Shown: positions 9,973 through 21,061 of the stretch, piece after piece
How positions within the stretch are numbered: the stretch's first letter is position 1
Layout of the letters: the number at the start of each line of letters is the position of its first letter
Notes under the pieces: model-generated
Seen by the model: only the letters and a program-made list of their open reading frames with translations
Told to the model about the DNA's origin: nothing
The model's database searches: none
Source: Theobroma cacao
Lineage: Eukaryota; Streptophyta; Magnoliopsida; Malvales; Malvaceae
Direction: 5' to 3'
NCBI RefSeq assembly: GCF_000208745.1
Contig: NC_030857.1
Span: forward strand, 4,564,714-4,628,713
DNA: 64,000 bases
Translations under genes and position numbers: made by a program

Positions 9973-12900
9973 CTAACTTCCAGTGGCGGAAAATCTCTTG
10001 GATAGTTCTATGCTGAACCAAGTGGAAGGAAGACCACCACCCCGTGCAACAAGATAAACAATGAACGCTATATATGCAGCTGTCCAACTACAGATGAAAA
10101 GTGCAAACAGTGGTCCCTTGACTTCAGAAACAAAGAAATCCAGCAAAAGATACCCATTGATTATTATTACCAGGGCAGCCACAGTCCATGCCAATCTCTG
10201 CAAAATAACACAAAAAAACAACAAAAGTTAGCTATATTTTTAATTGAAGCGTGAAATCATTCATGAGAAATTACTGAACAAGAATTTATAAACAAACACA
10301 GACATTTCGCAACAAGGAAAATGTATGGCATCGCTTTTCAAAAAAGAAAGGAAAATGTATGGCATCGAATTGCTGCATAAGTATCTCCGTGGGCTCAGAC
10401 ACAGCTGCATTTCCAGTTACCACACAAGTTCACAAGACAATCACTCCCCACTAGAGTCAAATGCTCTCTCAATGAAATTATGTAGGAAATTTATGGATCC
10501 TAATGGACTGTAGGGAATGATGGAGTATACTTCATGCTCTTTAGTAAGAACTTTCCAAGAAGCAAGTAAGGTGAAATTTCCTTTGGCCTGAGGGTTCTCT
10601 AGAAAGTCCCTCTAAAACAGAATGGTGTCCTTAACTCCCTCTAAAGTAGCCTTAATCAGTAGGACTACTAAACTTAGACGCAAGCCTCACCATTTCGGTA
10701 CTAGATTATACTTTGCAATGAATGGAGATATTATAGAATAACCAAAACAATAGCAATGAACATGTCAACTTCTGAAGGTCATGAGATCAATAACCTAGGC
10801 CCTAAGCTACTTAGAGATAACCCTCAAATAAACGTCATATCACTCCATGACATATGCTTTCCACCTAGAAAAGCAAGCTTACTGCATACACTCATGTATT
10901 AGCACAGGTTTATTCCTTTCCACTGCATAGGCCTACCGATGAGTAAATGCATAGGAAATAAAGACGACGGTACACATTGAATGGGTCCAATGGTTGCAAG
11001 TTTTGCATGACTAGTATCAAAATCTTGATTAATTTCGGTTTCCACAATAGAAAACCTACTCAAGTTTCTTGTATTTAAAAGAAAAACAACTAGTTGAGAA
11101 ATGAAGCAAGCTGTTATAACGATAGTAATAGAAACTTATGGTAGCTGACCGTGTTTCTTATCCTGTTCTATGTGCTAGCAAATTGTTTCGAACACGAAAA
11201 TTTATAGTACTAATAATAACGAAATGATTCAGCATTGCTTCCAAACATAATAACTGCTGATAGTACAGTTACTAGAACATGCAGCAAACTACCAATAGTC
11301 ACTCATGTGAAGCGATAAAGAGTACAAATAAAATGGAAGAAGTGTGAAACAAAAGGCTTACCTCAAGAATAGGCCCAATCCTAAAGACCCCCATGACCTG
11401 CTCCTTGGAGACCAAGGTTAGAAGTGGGATAAGTGCAAAAGGAATCTGCACTGACTGAAGCACATTAAGCCATTCATTCAATATATCCAACGAGGCTTCA
11501 GATGTGTTAAACACAAGAGCCACAATGATAGTTGGCACAATTGCAAAACTCCGTGTGATCAATGCCCTCAACCACTTCTTCAGACGAAGGTTAAGAAAAC
11601 CTCCCATTATAAACTGCCCAGCATATGTGCCAGTTATTGTACTGCTTTGTCCAGCTGCCAGCAAACCAATACCCCATATGTAGAGAATCGGAAAGACTCC
11701 TCCACCATACTTCTCCTGAAGATACTGCCCTGCGTTAACTAGTCCTATGTTATTTGCTTGTTTTGTTCCATAGAATCCCTTAGCAAAGACAGTTGTCACA
11801 AACAAATTGATCATGAAGGAAACCAGAAGCGCAACAGATGACTCAATTGAGTAGTAGTTTAGTGCCTCTTGAACCCGGCCTCTCTTTTTGGGATCAATCT
11901 TTCTTGATTGTACCAAAGCAGAATGCAAGAATACGTTATGAGGCATTATGACACAACCCACAACCCCCACAGCCTGCCGAATTGTTTTTGAGCTAAGTCT
12001 AGGAACCAAGATACCTACAACAATCGAACCCAAAATGATACTCAAAAATGAAATATTCAATTCATGCAAGATAATTCGTATGTTTTAATAAATATATTAC
12101 CTATTAGTAAATCTTTTCCATTGGGTTTTGTATCACCAAACATCCAAGCAAATGATGAAGCCATAGTAGCAATTAAAACAGCAAAAACAGCTTCCAATTT
12201 CCTGACGCCATAATTCTCCAGGAATAATAAGATAAAACTGTTAACAGAGAGCGGGTGAAACACTTGTTAGGGGGAAAAAATAAATTTTCAACTCAAAAAG
12301 ATAAAACCTGACTTGATCTTCCCCAGTTAACACCCAGAAACAAAATTAAAGCTCAAATTAAACAAATCCAAAATATCACCCATATAAAGAATAAAAATTG
12401 AACTTGAGGAAACAAATTAAAAAAATTCAAGCAAAAAGGCAAACGGGATTCATCAAATTGAGGACATTTACCAATCCGATGCGGTAATTAAGACTCCAGC
12501 CCATAGCGGCAAAGCCCCATGACTCAAAATTTGGATAGCTATAGCACTCCCAATAACCTCCTGAATATCAGCTCCAATAAGCGCCAACTCCGCCATGAAC
12601 CACAGCACAAACCGAGCCCAATTCGGATACTCCTCCCGGCAAAGCTCCGCGAGATGCCGACCGGTTGCCACCCCCAGCCGAGCCGACAACAACTGGATCA
12701 GCAGGCCCATGACGGTAGCCCACATCAACAACCAAAGCAAAGAGTAACCCGCAATTGCCCCAGCCTGGAGATCTCCTTCCAAATTACCCGGATCTAAAAA
12801 CGCTATACTCATTAAAAAACCCGGGCCCGTAAACAACCAGAGCTTTTTCCAGGAAAAAGGAGGGACATAATCGACATTTTGGAGGGATTCCGGTATGTCC

Positions 12901-13082
12901 ACGTCGACGATCACGATTTTCTCTCGGGATTCGAATGCGACCTCGTTTTCATCGTCGGACAAGGACGAGGAAGGAGATTGAGATGGTAAAAGGCGTTTGG
13001 ATTCGGATTCCTCTGCGGCTGTGTCTTTGTCTTTGTCGAGGTCTTCTTTCGATAACTCCTCGTCTCGGCTTAGGAAATTCAT
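9973..13082 (-). CDS. NRAMP-family divalent metal transporter (NRAMP2/3/4-like)
   Basis: Four minus-strand exons: 13082-12472, 12237-12101, 12014-11362 and 10197-9973. They splice in frame to 541 aa, the usual size for plant NRAMPs. NRAMPs are proton-coupled transporters of Fe2+, Mn2+ and other divalent metals. The metal-site motif DPGN is at residues 97-100, with MPHN further on in exon 3, and the family signature [14 protein letters not shown] is present. About twelve membrane segments follow the N-terminal tail. That acidic, Ser-rich tail carries ESKRLL (residues 27-32), an ExxxLL dileucine signal of the kind that sends AtNRAMP3/4 to the vacuolar membrane. Tonoplast export of stored Fe/Mn is therefore the best guess. 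The exon count matches, from memory, the Arabidopsis NRAMP2-4 genes. Intron 3 is 1.16 kb and holds no other gene I can see. Confidence 0.96.
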
Positions 13083-13198
13083 CGTCGGATGAGGAATATT
13101 CAGCTGGTCGAAATTGAGTATTCTGTTCGTTTCTTTTGCCGCCGGTACTGTTCCGTTTGGTGGGGGAGCGCACTTCCGTCGAGTGTCGTAAGGAGTTG

Positions 13199-13207
13199 GA
13201 TTTATAT
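13199..13207 (-). promoter_or_regulatory. Possible TATA box of the NRAMP gene
   Basis: ATATAAAT on the minus strand, about 120 bp upstream of the ATG. A second candidate, GGATATATAGGG, lies at about 13350-13360. Which one is used cannot be decided from sequence. Confidence 0.35.
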
Positions 13208-13993
13208 GGATTTCTTTTCGTCAGATGGTGAGAGAGGTTTCAATTATAGCATGGAAACGTTGCAATCGGTTGTTTCCACCATTAAGAAAGCGACACGTCG
13301 ACAGTGATGTGGCAATCCGCTCAACTCAGTTAGTGGAACTCAAAGCACATTCCCTATATATCCATTTAATCTAGTTCTTATTTTTCAACTTGATGTTTAT
13401 TTCATTATTTTAATCATTTTTTTTTTACAAATTTTATTTTACTTTGAAAACTTTGTCTTTCTGCATTTTACCCAAAACGTTGGATTCATTTATTGTTACA
13501 TTTCTCCAATCCAAGTAAAATATTTGTATTGTATAATGATGTTAATAACAATATTTAGATGCAAGTATTAAGCAGAAAGAGTATAGATTAAGTAACAACA
13601 ATAAAATCCGAAAGTTTTATAAGGTAATATATCTGAATTGGATATTTTTAGATATATATGCATCCAAGGGCAAAGAGATGAGATTTACAGCATGTACATT
13701 GGATGATTAAATACAATTTTCATTCATTAAAAAAATTAATTTTCTATTTAATTAACATTAATGTAAAGTCAAGAAAGTAATGAAAAAATTAGTCAAAGTT
13801 TATTAATGCTTGATCCATGCTAAATGGTTTTTATATTAAATTCTAGTTGTTTAAAATTTATTGTTCTAATAAAAATCAGAATATAACACTAGTGCTTAAT
13901 TTAAATTTATTGCGTACTTGGAGACAAACAACTCTCAAACTCAGCATTGTTGTACCAGGTAAATTTAAGGTAGCCATCCTCACTTCTTCCCTT

Positions 13994-14945
13994 AGAACGT
14001 ACTTGGTTAGGGGAATAAAATAATCATTTTTCTTTATTTTCATTTTTGAGGTAAAATTATATTTTATTTAATAAAATAATTATTTTAAGATAAGCTTTAA
14101 TAGCCATTACCAAAGCTCATTTGGTAATGGCTATTCCAAATTATTAAGAATAAAAAAAATTGATTAGATAAATATACTCTTTTACAATTTAAAAAATTAT
14201 CTTATAAAAAAGTACTAAATTTATTTTTTTTCTCTCTCTTCCTCACTCCTCTCTCTAAAGATATAAAATTTTTTACTTTATTTAAAAAATGAATATATTT
14301 AAATATTATTTAACTATAATAAATATTATAAAGAATATTATTTAATATTATTATTTGAATATAATGAATGTAATAAAGATATTATTTAGTATTATATAAA
14401 TTTAATGAAGAATATATTTTGTTTTTTAATATTAAATATTATTTAATTATAATAAAAGGTTTAATTATCTTCTAATACAAAATATTATTAAATTATAATA
14501 AAAATATGTTTGTATTTTGGTGAAACTATTGTTTAATTATAGTAAAAGCTATTTTGATTTTATTACTTATAATATTTTTATCTTTTAACAAAATAAATTC
14601 TTTAATTTTAATAAAGAATATTTATTTCTCATCATAGTATTTTTTTAATTAAATTTTTTTAAAATTTTATCATTTACCCATTATTCCTTAACTATTCTTA
14701 AAATTATTCTTGCAAACTAAATAATTGAATAAATAATAATAACAATTTTTATCATGTTCTATTCTCATGAATCAATTTATATAATAATAATTATTTTCTT
14801 ATTTTATTTCTTTGGAATGGTTATTCTATTCCTTATAGTGAACCAAACATGTTGTAATAATTATTCTCCCATATTCTATTTTTTTAGAATGACTATTCCA
14901 TTTTTATTTTATTCCTTTCAGTGAACCAAACATGCTGTTAATGTA
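13994..14945. mobile_element. Nested MITE-like elements with repeated TTTGGTT-type termini
   Basis: A left end (GTACTTGGTTAGGGGAATAA, about 13999) and two successive right ends (…AGTGAACCAAACATGTTGTAA near 14855; …AGTGAACCAAACATGCTGTTA near 14939) are imperfect inverted repeats of each other. In between, 14098-14134 is a tight palindrome (AATAGCCATTACCAAA, spacer GCTCA, then its reverse complement), reading like a right end abutting a left end. The simplest picture is two or three short non-autonomous DNA elements of one family inserted into each other. No transposase is present. Confidence 0.5.
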
Positions 14946-15676
14946 TTATTCCAGTACTAAATGAAAGCAACATAATTTTGTCCAATGATACTATTTTGTG
15001 TACAAAATTGGTACAATCTTAAGAATTTACTGAGTGCATCACCAAAATAATATACATATATATATATAAGTAAGAATAGTGAAAAAAATTTTATTGATTG
15101 CAATGAATATTTTTCTCAATTATATTTTTAAATTTTTATTATAAATACTATTAAAGATTTATTTAATTTATAAAATAAAATTTCTAATTGTATCAAATAA
15201 TTTTTATTAAAAAGTACGTTTCTTAAAATTAATATTGAATAGTCTATAAATAAATATTATAAAACTTTAATTTTTTAAATTTCAAATTTTTAAATTTTCA
15301 AAACACTTGTATTTATATATAACTATTATTTAAAAATTAAAAAAAGTATTAACGTGTAATTTATGTGTCAAAGGATACTAGTATAATCAAATATAAATTA
15401 AGATTAATTACGTAATTAAAACCCGAATTATAGTAAAATTATCAATTTACTACTTAACAAAAATAAGAAATAAGTATTTGAATAATACTTATGTCTGTCA
15501 ATTCACGCTTTAATTTAATTTTGTTAATAAAACATGTGTGATGTGTTGGATTCAATTTCCTGGATCATAACAAGACAAAGGACAGCGTTAAGTTAATGAT
15601 GGTTAAGGAAACAAGCCATATGGCGCAATATAGTGATGCAACAGTTCGGAGTTTGAATTGCAAACATTTTCAAAAA

Positions 15677-15679
<3 letters not shown>

Positions 15680-15717
<38 letters not shown>
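15680..15717. repeat. (TA)n microsatellite, about 19 units
   Basis: Uninterrupted TA dinucleotides after an A-rich stretch; likely polymorphic in length. Confidence 0.9.
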
Positions 15718-15721
<4 letters not shown>

Positions 15722-16500
15722 CAGATTCTCATTATCTATATCACGAAATGAGTTGGCTATTATATTATAATTTGATCCTGACCAACGTCTTTGCTTCTTC
15801 CATTCAATGATTGTTGCTATGAATATGAAGATGAGAATTTATAGTATAATTGAAAAGAAATTCCCAAGTCTATGAGCCTATTAAAAAAAAAAAAGTGCCA
15901 CAGAAATTGCATATGCTTGCTTTGGGCTTCACTGCTGTGGCATCTCAAACCATAGCCACTTGGACTGATAAATCGAAAAAGGTTGAGCGAGTGGAACGCA
16001 TTCATTCTTCTTTTATATTGTTGTCAGTTGATTCCCTCTTTTCCTTTATCAGCATGGATCCTGTTTTTGCAATTGTGCAAAAGCTAAGAACTGAAAGAAA
16101 GCGCTAAAAGTAGCTCATGTTTCTTGGTTGTCTGTTAGCATCTTAAAATTGAAAATTACAAGTGAAAGCAACGTGTATTTTTGTACATAAACATCTGGCT
16201 TTCGATAGATTGTTATATATTCTCGTGTGGTTTCTTGCATCAGGTCGCTCTTACTTGGTTCATTTCATAAAGAAGATGATAGAAGAATATCGCTTTGCTA
16301 ATTTGCTCTCAATTGTTGATTTAACAAGGATGAAATCCAATGTTTAAAATGGGTCAGGATGGTTGACATTTGGGGCTATTTTATGTTCAAGCCAATATCC
16401 GACACAGCCGAACGAACGAGTAGAGTGCTATAATAGAGCACGAGTCTCGTGGGAATACGGGAAGACGCAAAAAACTAGGGGCCAAGTGGCCCAACTCGGT

Positions 16501-18871
16501 TCAAATTCGAGAAACTAGTTTTAGCATGGCAGGGCATGGCTTGCATTTAGCATGTAGGAGCTGAGCTTTGCGCATGGTAAACCCTGTTGCTTCCGTCATG
16601 TCCACCAGGTCGTCACTAATCCTAGACCACTCAAAGCACTGGATCAATGACCCTAGCGTTAATCCAACCATTCTCAGTCCCAGGCTTTCTCCAGGACAGC
16701 CCCGTCTCCCTGACCCAAATGGCATCAACCTGAACCCATCTCTCGTGCCCTCTAGATCTTCAAACCTCTCTGGCATGAATCTTGTTGGGTTCGTCCAAAG
16801 CTTAGGGTCATTTTGTATGGCCCACACATTCACCAATAGTGTTGTGCCAAGTGGAATACGAAAACCACCTAGCACGCACTCCTCGGATGATTCATGGGGT
16901 AGCAGCAGTGGCGCCGGTGAGTACATGCGCAATGTTTCATTGATGATGCAGTGGAGGTAAGGAAGTTGGGCTAGGTCGGACTCATCAATTAGACGGCAAT
17001 GTCCCACTCTATTTGCGATTTCCGCTTGAGCCTTTTCAAGTACTTCACGGTGGTTAAGCAAAAGAGAAAATGCCCACTCCATTGTATTGACAGTAGTATC
17101 TGTTCCTGCCAACAACAGAACCTATGCAAATCCTAGTATTAGTAAATTAAAGACATTGACAAAGATTGTGCTTGATCAAGACTGTAAGTTCTGCTTGAGG
17201 CACAATTTAAACAGTAATATCTGTTCCTGCCAACAACAGAACCTATGGAAATCATTGTATTATAAAAGACATCGACAAAGGTTGTTCTTGATCAAGATAA
17301 TAACTTCTGATTGAGGTACATTAACCACAATTTTGCTTTGAAAAATCTGAAAGGTTTTCATTTTTTTTTTCAAGATTGTTACTTATCCATGGAGGACAGG
17401 ATAGATCCACCCCAACTCGTAGAGGCACTAATGAAATGATCTTGAAATTTTATTTGATTATTCATTGAAAATCTGAAAGTTGAATTGTTTTTCTCTAATT
17501 AAGTTATATATATATAAAGCTCGTTGAGACACCAATGAAATGATTTTGAAATTTTATTTGACTATTTATTGAAAAATCTGAAAGGTTGAATCTCTTTTTT
17601 CTAATTAAGTTATATCTATATATGTATAGGGTTCAGGGAAGTGCACTAAGAGGGTCTTACCATTGAGCCACAAATTCTTCTAAAGGGGAAATATATTGGA
17701 TATATGGTTTTCATTATCTGCTTCCAGCCTCTATGTTCTATTCTATGGATTTGGGGGAAATTATCTTACCCAAATCTTCCATCCTTATTAGAGAAAAAGC
17801 TAAAATCAAGATGTGAACTTCTGAGTCATTAGGTTTAATTGATTAATTCAGAGTTAAATATAGTAATTACGAATTATATTCCTGTATACGAGGGAAATTG
17901 CTCAAGAAGATAAACATTTGGCAGATTCATATATCATACTAACTGTGAGTACTTTCCAGCAACTAAGGAAACAAGGAAGAGAACTTAGATCTTACAAGTA
18001 CGAGGGCTCTAATCATCTGATCCGTGTAATACTCGGGTTCTGATTCTTGCAGCGATACCAAAACCTCAATCAATGTCTTTTTCCTCATTCGATCACAGTT
18101 ATTCCTCATTCTTCTTTTATGCTGTTCTATCAAATCCTGCATGAACTTGTCTCTTTTGCTTTGACACTCTATCAACTTCCTCTCCAATTCTCTAGACTTA
18201 ATCCAAGGCAAAAAATCTCCAATATTTATTTTGGCACTTAGCTTGAAAGTCTCAACATGTACCTCTCGGAACCGTCTTGCTTCCTCCACATCCTCCAAGT
18301 TCTCCCCGTAGTATCGCTTTCCTGCTATCATCCCCATCATCATATTGAGAGTCAACTCAAAGAAAGCTGTCCTCAACTCAACAGGCTGGTTTTGATGATC
18401 CAAGAGCTTGCGAATCAAAGACTTCACCTCATCGTTGCGTATGCTAGATAGCATCTGGAGGCGGGTAGCTGATAAAATCTCAATGGAAGCGATTCGTCTA
18501 AGATTTCGCCAATTTTCACCATAGGGGGCCCAAGCTAGGCTGGTATGATTGTAACCTAAGTGCTTTCCAATAAGTAAGCCAGGGCGGTTGGCGAAAATGA
18601 TGTCGTTTCTGGTGAAGCATTCTTCGGCAGCAGACGGGGATGAGACCACAAGAACTGGACGAGTTCCGAATTGGAGGAGGACTATGGGTCCATTTCTGTT
18701 TGAAATTTGAGTCAGAGTTCGATGCAAGGGATTCTTAAGCAGGTAGAGGTGGCCGATGATGGGTAGACAAGGAAGAGGGCTTGGTGGGAAGTTTCGGATT
18801 TTGTTTAGGAAATGTTTTGTGAAAACATACAAAGCTAAGAATAGGGGAAGGTAGAGAAACCAGGTTGCCAT
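16501..18871 (-). CDS. Cytochrome P450, CYP81 family (cluster gene A)
   Basis: Two minus-strand exons, 18871-17996 and 17121-16501, join at phase 0 to give 498 aa. CYP81 enzymes are ER-anchored mono-oxygenases of specialised metabolism (isoflavonoids, lignans, indole glucosinolates, herbicide detoxification); the substrate here cannot be read from sequence. Visible parts: N-terminal membrane anchor (residues 3-20), proline hinge FPPSPLPCLP, I-helix AGTDTT at the start of exon 2, the K-helix ExxR as ETLR, PERF, and the haem loop FGSGRRGCPG with its Cys ligand. All motifs are intact, so the gene looks functional. The 874-bp intron contains two independent tandem duplications; one copies the start of exon 2 and creates a decoy splice acceptor (listed separately). 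Genes B and C follow on the same strand upstream. Confidence 0.93.
17091..17325. repeat. 121-bp tandem duplication across the exon 2 acceptor of CYP81 gene A
   Basis: 17091-17211 and 17212-about 17325 are near-copies. Both include CTGTTCCTGCCAACAACAGA and TTGATCAAGA. The copy with the lower coordinates contains the acceptor used (exon from 17121). The other carries an equivalent AG at 17244-17243 that the splicing machinery meets first. Confidence 0.8.
17416..17624. repeat. 104-bp tandem duplication in the intron of CYP81 gene A
   Basis: 17416-17519 and 17520-17624 share CTCGT.GAG, AATGAAATGAT.TTGAAATT, then CTCTAATTAAGTTATAT with few differences. A shorter third piece (AAAAATCTGAAAGGTT, about 17340) may belong to the same series. 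Confidence 0.75.
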
Positions 18872-19261
18872 GGGAGCATCGGTGGAGGAGTTTTGCTCTC
18901 AATGTCTATGCTATGTTTTGTTGAATTAGTTTTTTCCTGTAAAGCTTTTTGTCTTCTCCTGAAAAATAAGGCATTGAATGTACAACTAGAATAGGAAGAT
19001 TATGTCTCATACACAATAAACAAACAAATGTAGACATTTTCAAAAGAATTAGATGGCTCTTGATGCTAACATTGGCCATTTAATAATCATCTCTGTCCAC
19101 AAAAAGATTGGTTTTTAATTCGCTAAATGGGCATCATAATTGATCTTTTTTCAAGAATAATTTATTGCTCAACCAAGGGCTTTCTTTTTTTTTTTTAAAT
19201 TAAATATTACTCAAGTGGACACTCTTCTATTTATGCTCCACTAATTAAACATATGCACCGA

Positions 19262-19556
19262 TCAAGTCTCATAGATTCAAGAACTAGCAAAGCCAAGTCC
19301 ACCATCTCCTCACCAATCCTCTCCCATTCAAAGCATTGGTCAATGCCCCCAGTGTCGAACAAACCACGCGCACGGCCAATCCTTCCCCAGGACAGCTCCT
19401 TCCTGACCCAAATTGCATCAACTTGAAACCATATTTGGTCCCTCCAGAACCCTCAAACCTTTTCGGCTTAACTTTCTAGGCTCTTGCCAAATCATAGGAT
19501 CATTATCTATCGCACATATGTTTACCAACGACACTGTTAGTGGGGCAACAATTCTC
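19262..19556 (-). pseudogene. CYP81 pseudogene fragment (piece of exon 2)
   Basis: Minus-strand translation gives CYP81 exon 2 sequence in pieces: IDNDPMIWQEP, then after a frameshift KPKRFEGSGGTKYGFKLMQF, then FGSGRSCPGEGLA, then a further frameshift where CFEWER should be. The haem-binding loop has lost one residue (FGSGRSCPG instead of FxxGxRxCxG), and the ends before and after are missing. About 295 bp survive, between intact genes A and B, so this is a decayed extra member of the tandem array. A protein product is not expected. Confidence 0.85.
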
Positions 19557-19559
19557 ATT

Positions 19560-21061
19560 GCGAAATGGGATCAATCGCAGATGTCATCAAATCGTTTATT
19601 AAATTGAATGTGATGACAAGAAGTTGGATTCTAGTTAACAAAATTGAAGAGACAAATTATTAGAAGGCGGTTGACATTTCTTTATTGCATAAAATATTGA
19701 ATTGTGTAGCGGAGTTTGGAAAGAATAAAGGCATGACATTGAAACAAGTATAGATATATATAGAAATAACTGTAAAAAATAAACCTCGTCATAAACTCAA
19801 TTCAAAAATACTTTTTATTATAATTTTAACTATTTTTAATCAATTTTTGACATGATTCGACAAAAATACCCTTTAAACAATTTCAAACAAATTAAAATGA
19901 TTTTGATTTTCTCCATCCCGCCATTTAGATAAAAATTTCAAAATTAAATCTTGATTTTCCTCTCTTGCCAAATACTATTTATCTTACAATTTAGCTCTTT
20001 TTCGTCATCCCAAAGAGATGATATCAAGGTATGTGTTTTAGATTCTTAATTTTGTCAGTTTATTTATAAAATCTCAAAGTTAAAGAGTTAAAATTAATTA
20101 GACATATCTATAAATTAAAACACTATATGACTTTGATAACTTAAACTTGGCTGATAGCAGGCAAATTAATTAGTTATTAGGTATTGCACTACTGATTGTT
20201 AAACATTGTGTCACTAGTTTTTAGATATTTCGAGATTGATTTTTAGATATTACGAAACTGATTTTTAGGCATTAAGTGACTAATTTTAGGTATTACGTGA
20301 TTGGTTTTTAAGTATTACGACTAATTTTTAGGTAATGTCTAAGTCACATAATATTTAAAAATTAGTAATGCAATGCCTTACTAAGTAGTCACGCAATGTC
20401 TATCTACCAGTCAAATAATCTCATATTAACCAGTCACGTAATATTTAAAAATCAGTCATACAATACTTAAAAATTAATAACGTAATATTTAAAAACTAAT
20501 TATGTAATGTCCAAAAATTGATTACGCAATACCTAAAAACCATCAAAACTATTGAATTTCATTTAATAAAATCAAAACGCTTAAAAGTTTTACTTTATGT
20601 ATAAAAAATAACTTCAAAATACTCAATATACATAAAGGTTTTTTTTTTGTCAAAGAGTACTCTAGAGAAAAATGTTTTAACGTAAAAAGCTTAAAAGATA
20701 TAAGTAAGTTTGAGGTACGGATCTAAACATATGAATTGGTTTCATTAAGGGTAATTTTATCTAAAATTAATTTTTCTTAATTAAAAATAGTTAAAATAAA
20801 AAAAACTACTTTTAAAAACATTTTATGTATGGGAGGTATTTTTGAAAAAAATTGATATATATATGCGTTCTTGTTATCGAAGTGCAGATAGCAGTCTATT
20901 TTTTATCATTAGTTACGCATCTGTCGCTCTCATATGAAAGGTTTATTCTCTAACTGCATTATACTGGAGTGAACTAACACAACTCCAGAGTAGCTGCTTG
21001 GCTGGAGATCTTTAGATATTAAGCTTTATTTTTGGTGGGATAGAGTCGGTGACGAGGTAGC
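19560..21061. other. Spacer between CYP81 fragment and gene B, mostly a foldback-like element
   Basis: No gene. The bulk is the inverted-repeat element at 19760-20860 described separately; the rest is AT-rich sequence and the 3' flank of gene B. Confidence 0.6.
19760..20860. mobile_element. Foldback/MULE-like non-autonomous element with an inverted minisatellite core (copy 1)
   Basis: The outer arms are imperfect inverted repeats of about 100 bp: 19772-19875 against 20745-20850, sharing TTTTAACTATTTTTAAT and …ATACCCTT/AAGGGTAAT. Inside, 20150-20335 is built of degenerate ~22-24-bp units like GATTTTTAGGTATTACGTGA, and 20345-20550 holds the same unit in reverse complement (TCACGTAATATTTAAAAATC). 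The core can therefore fold into a long hairpin. GATATATAT occurs just outside both ends and could be a 9-10-bp target duplication, as Mutator-like elements make, but it is low-complexity sequence. No coding capacity. Related sequences lie at 61835-63796. Confidence 0.6.

Larger units (their letters stand above)
13310..16500. other. AT-rich intergenic DNA between NRAMP and the CYP81 cluster
   Basis: No gene was found. It holds a nest of MITE-like termini (13994-14945), degenerate ATTATTTAATATT-type repeats at about 14270-14600, and a long TA microsatellite at 15680-15717. Short open frames at 15850-16347 have no recognisable family. Confidence 0.5.

Noticed and set aside
16568..16960. Long plus-strand open frame opposite CYP81 gene A exon 2
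   Set aside because: It is the antisense shadow of a strongly supported P450 exon; similar shadows lie opposite genes B, C and D and the receptor kinase.
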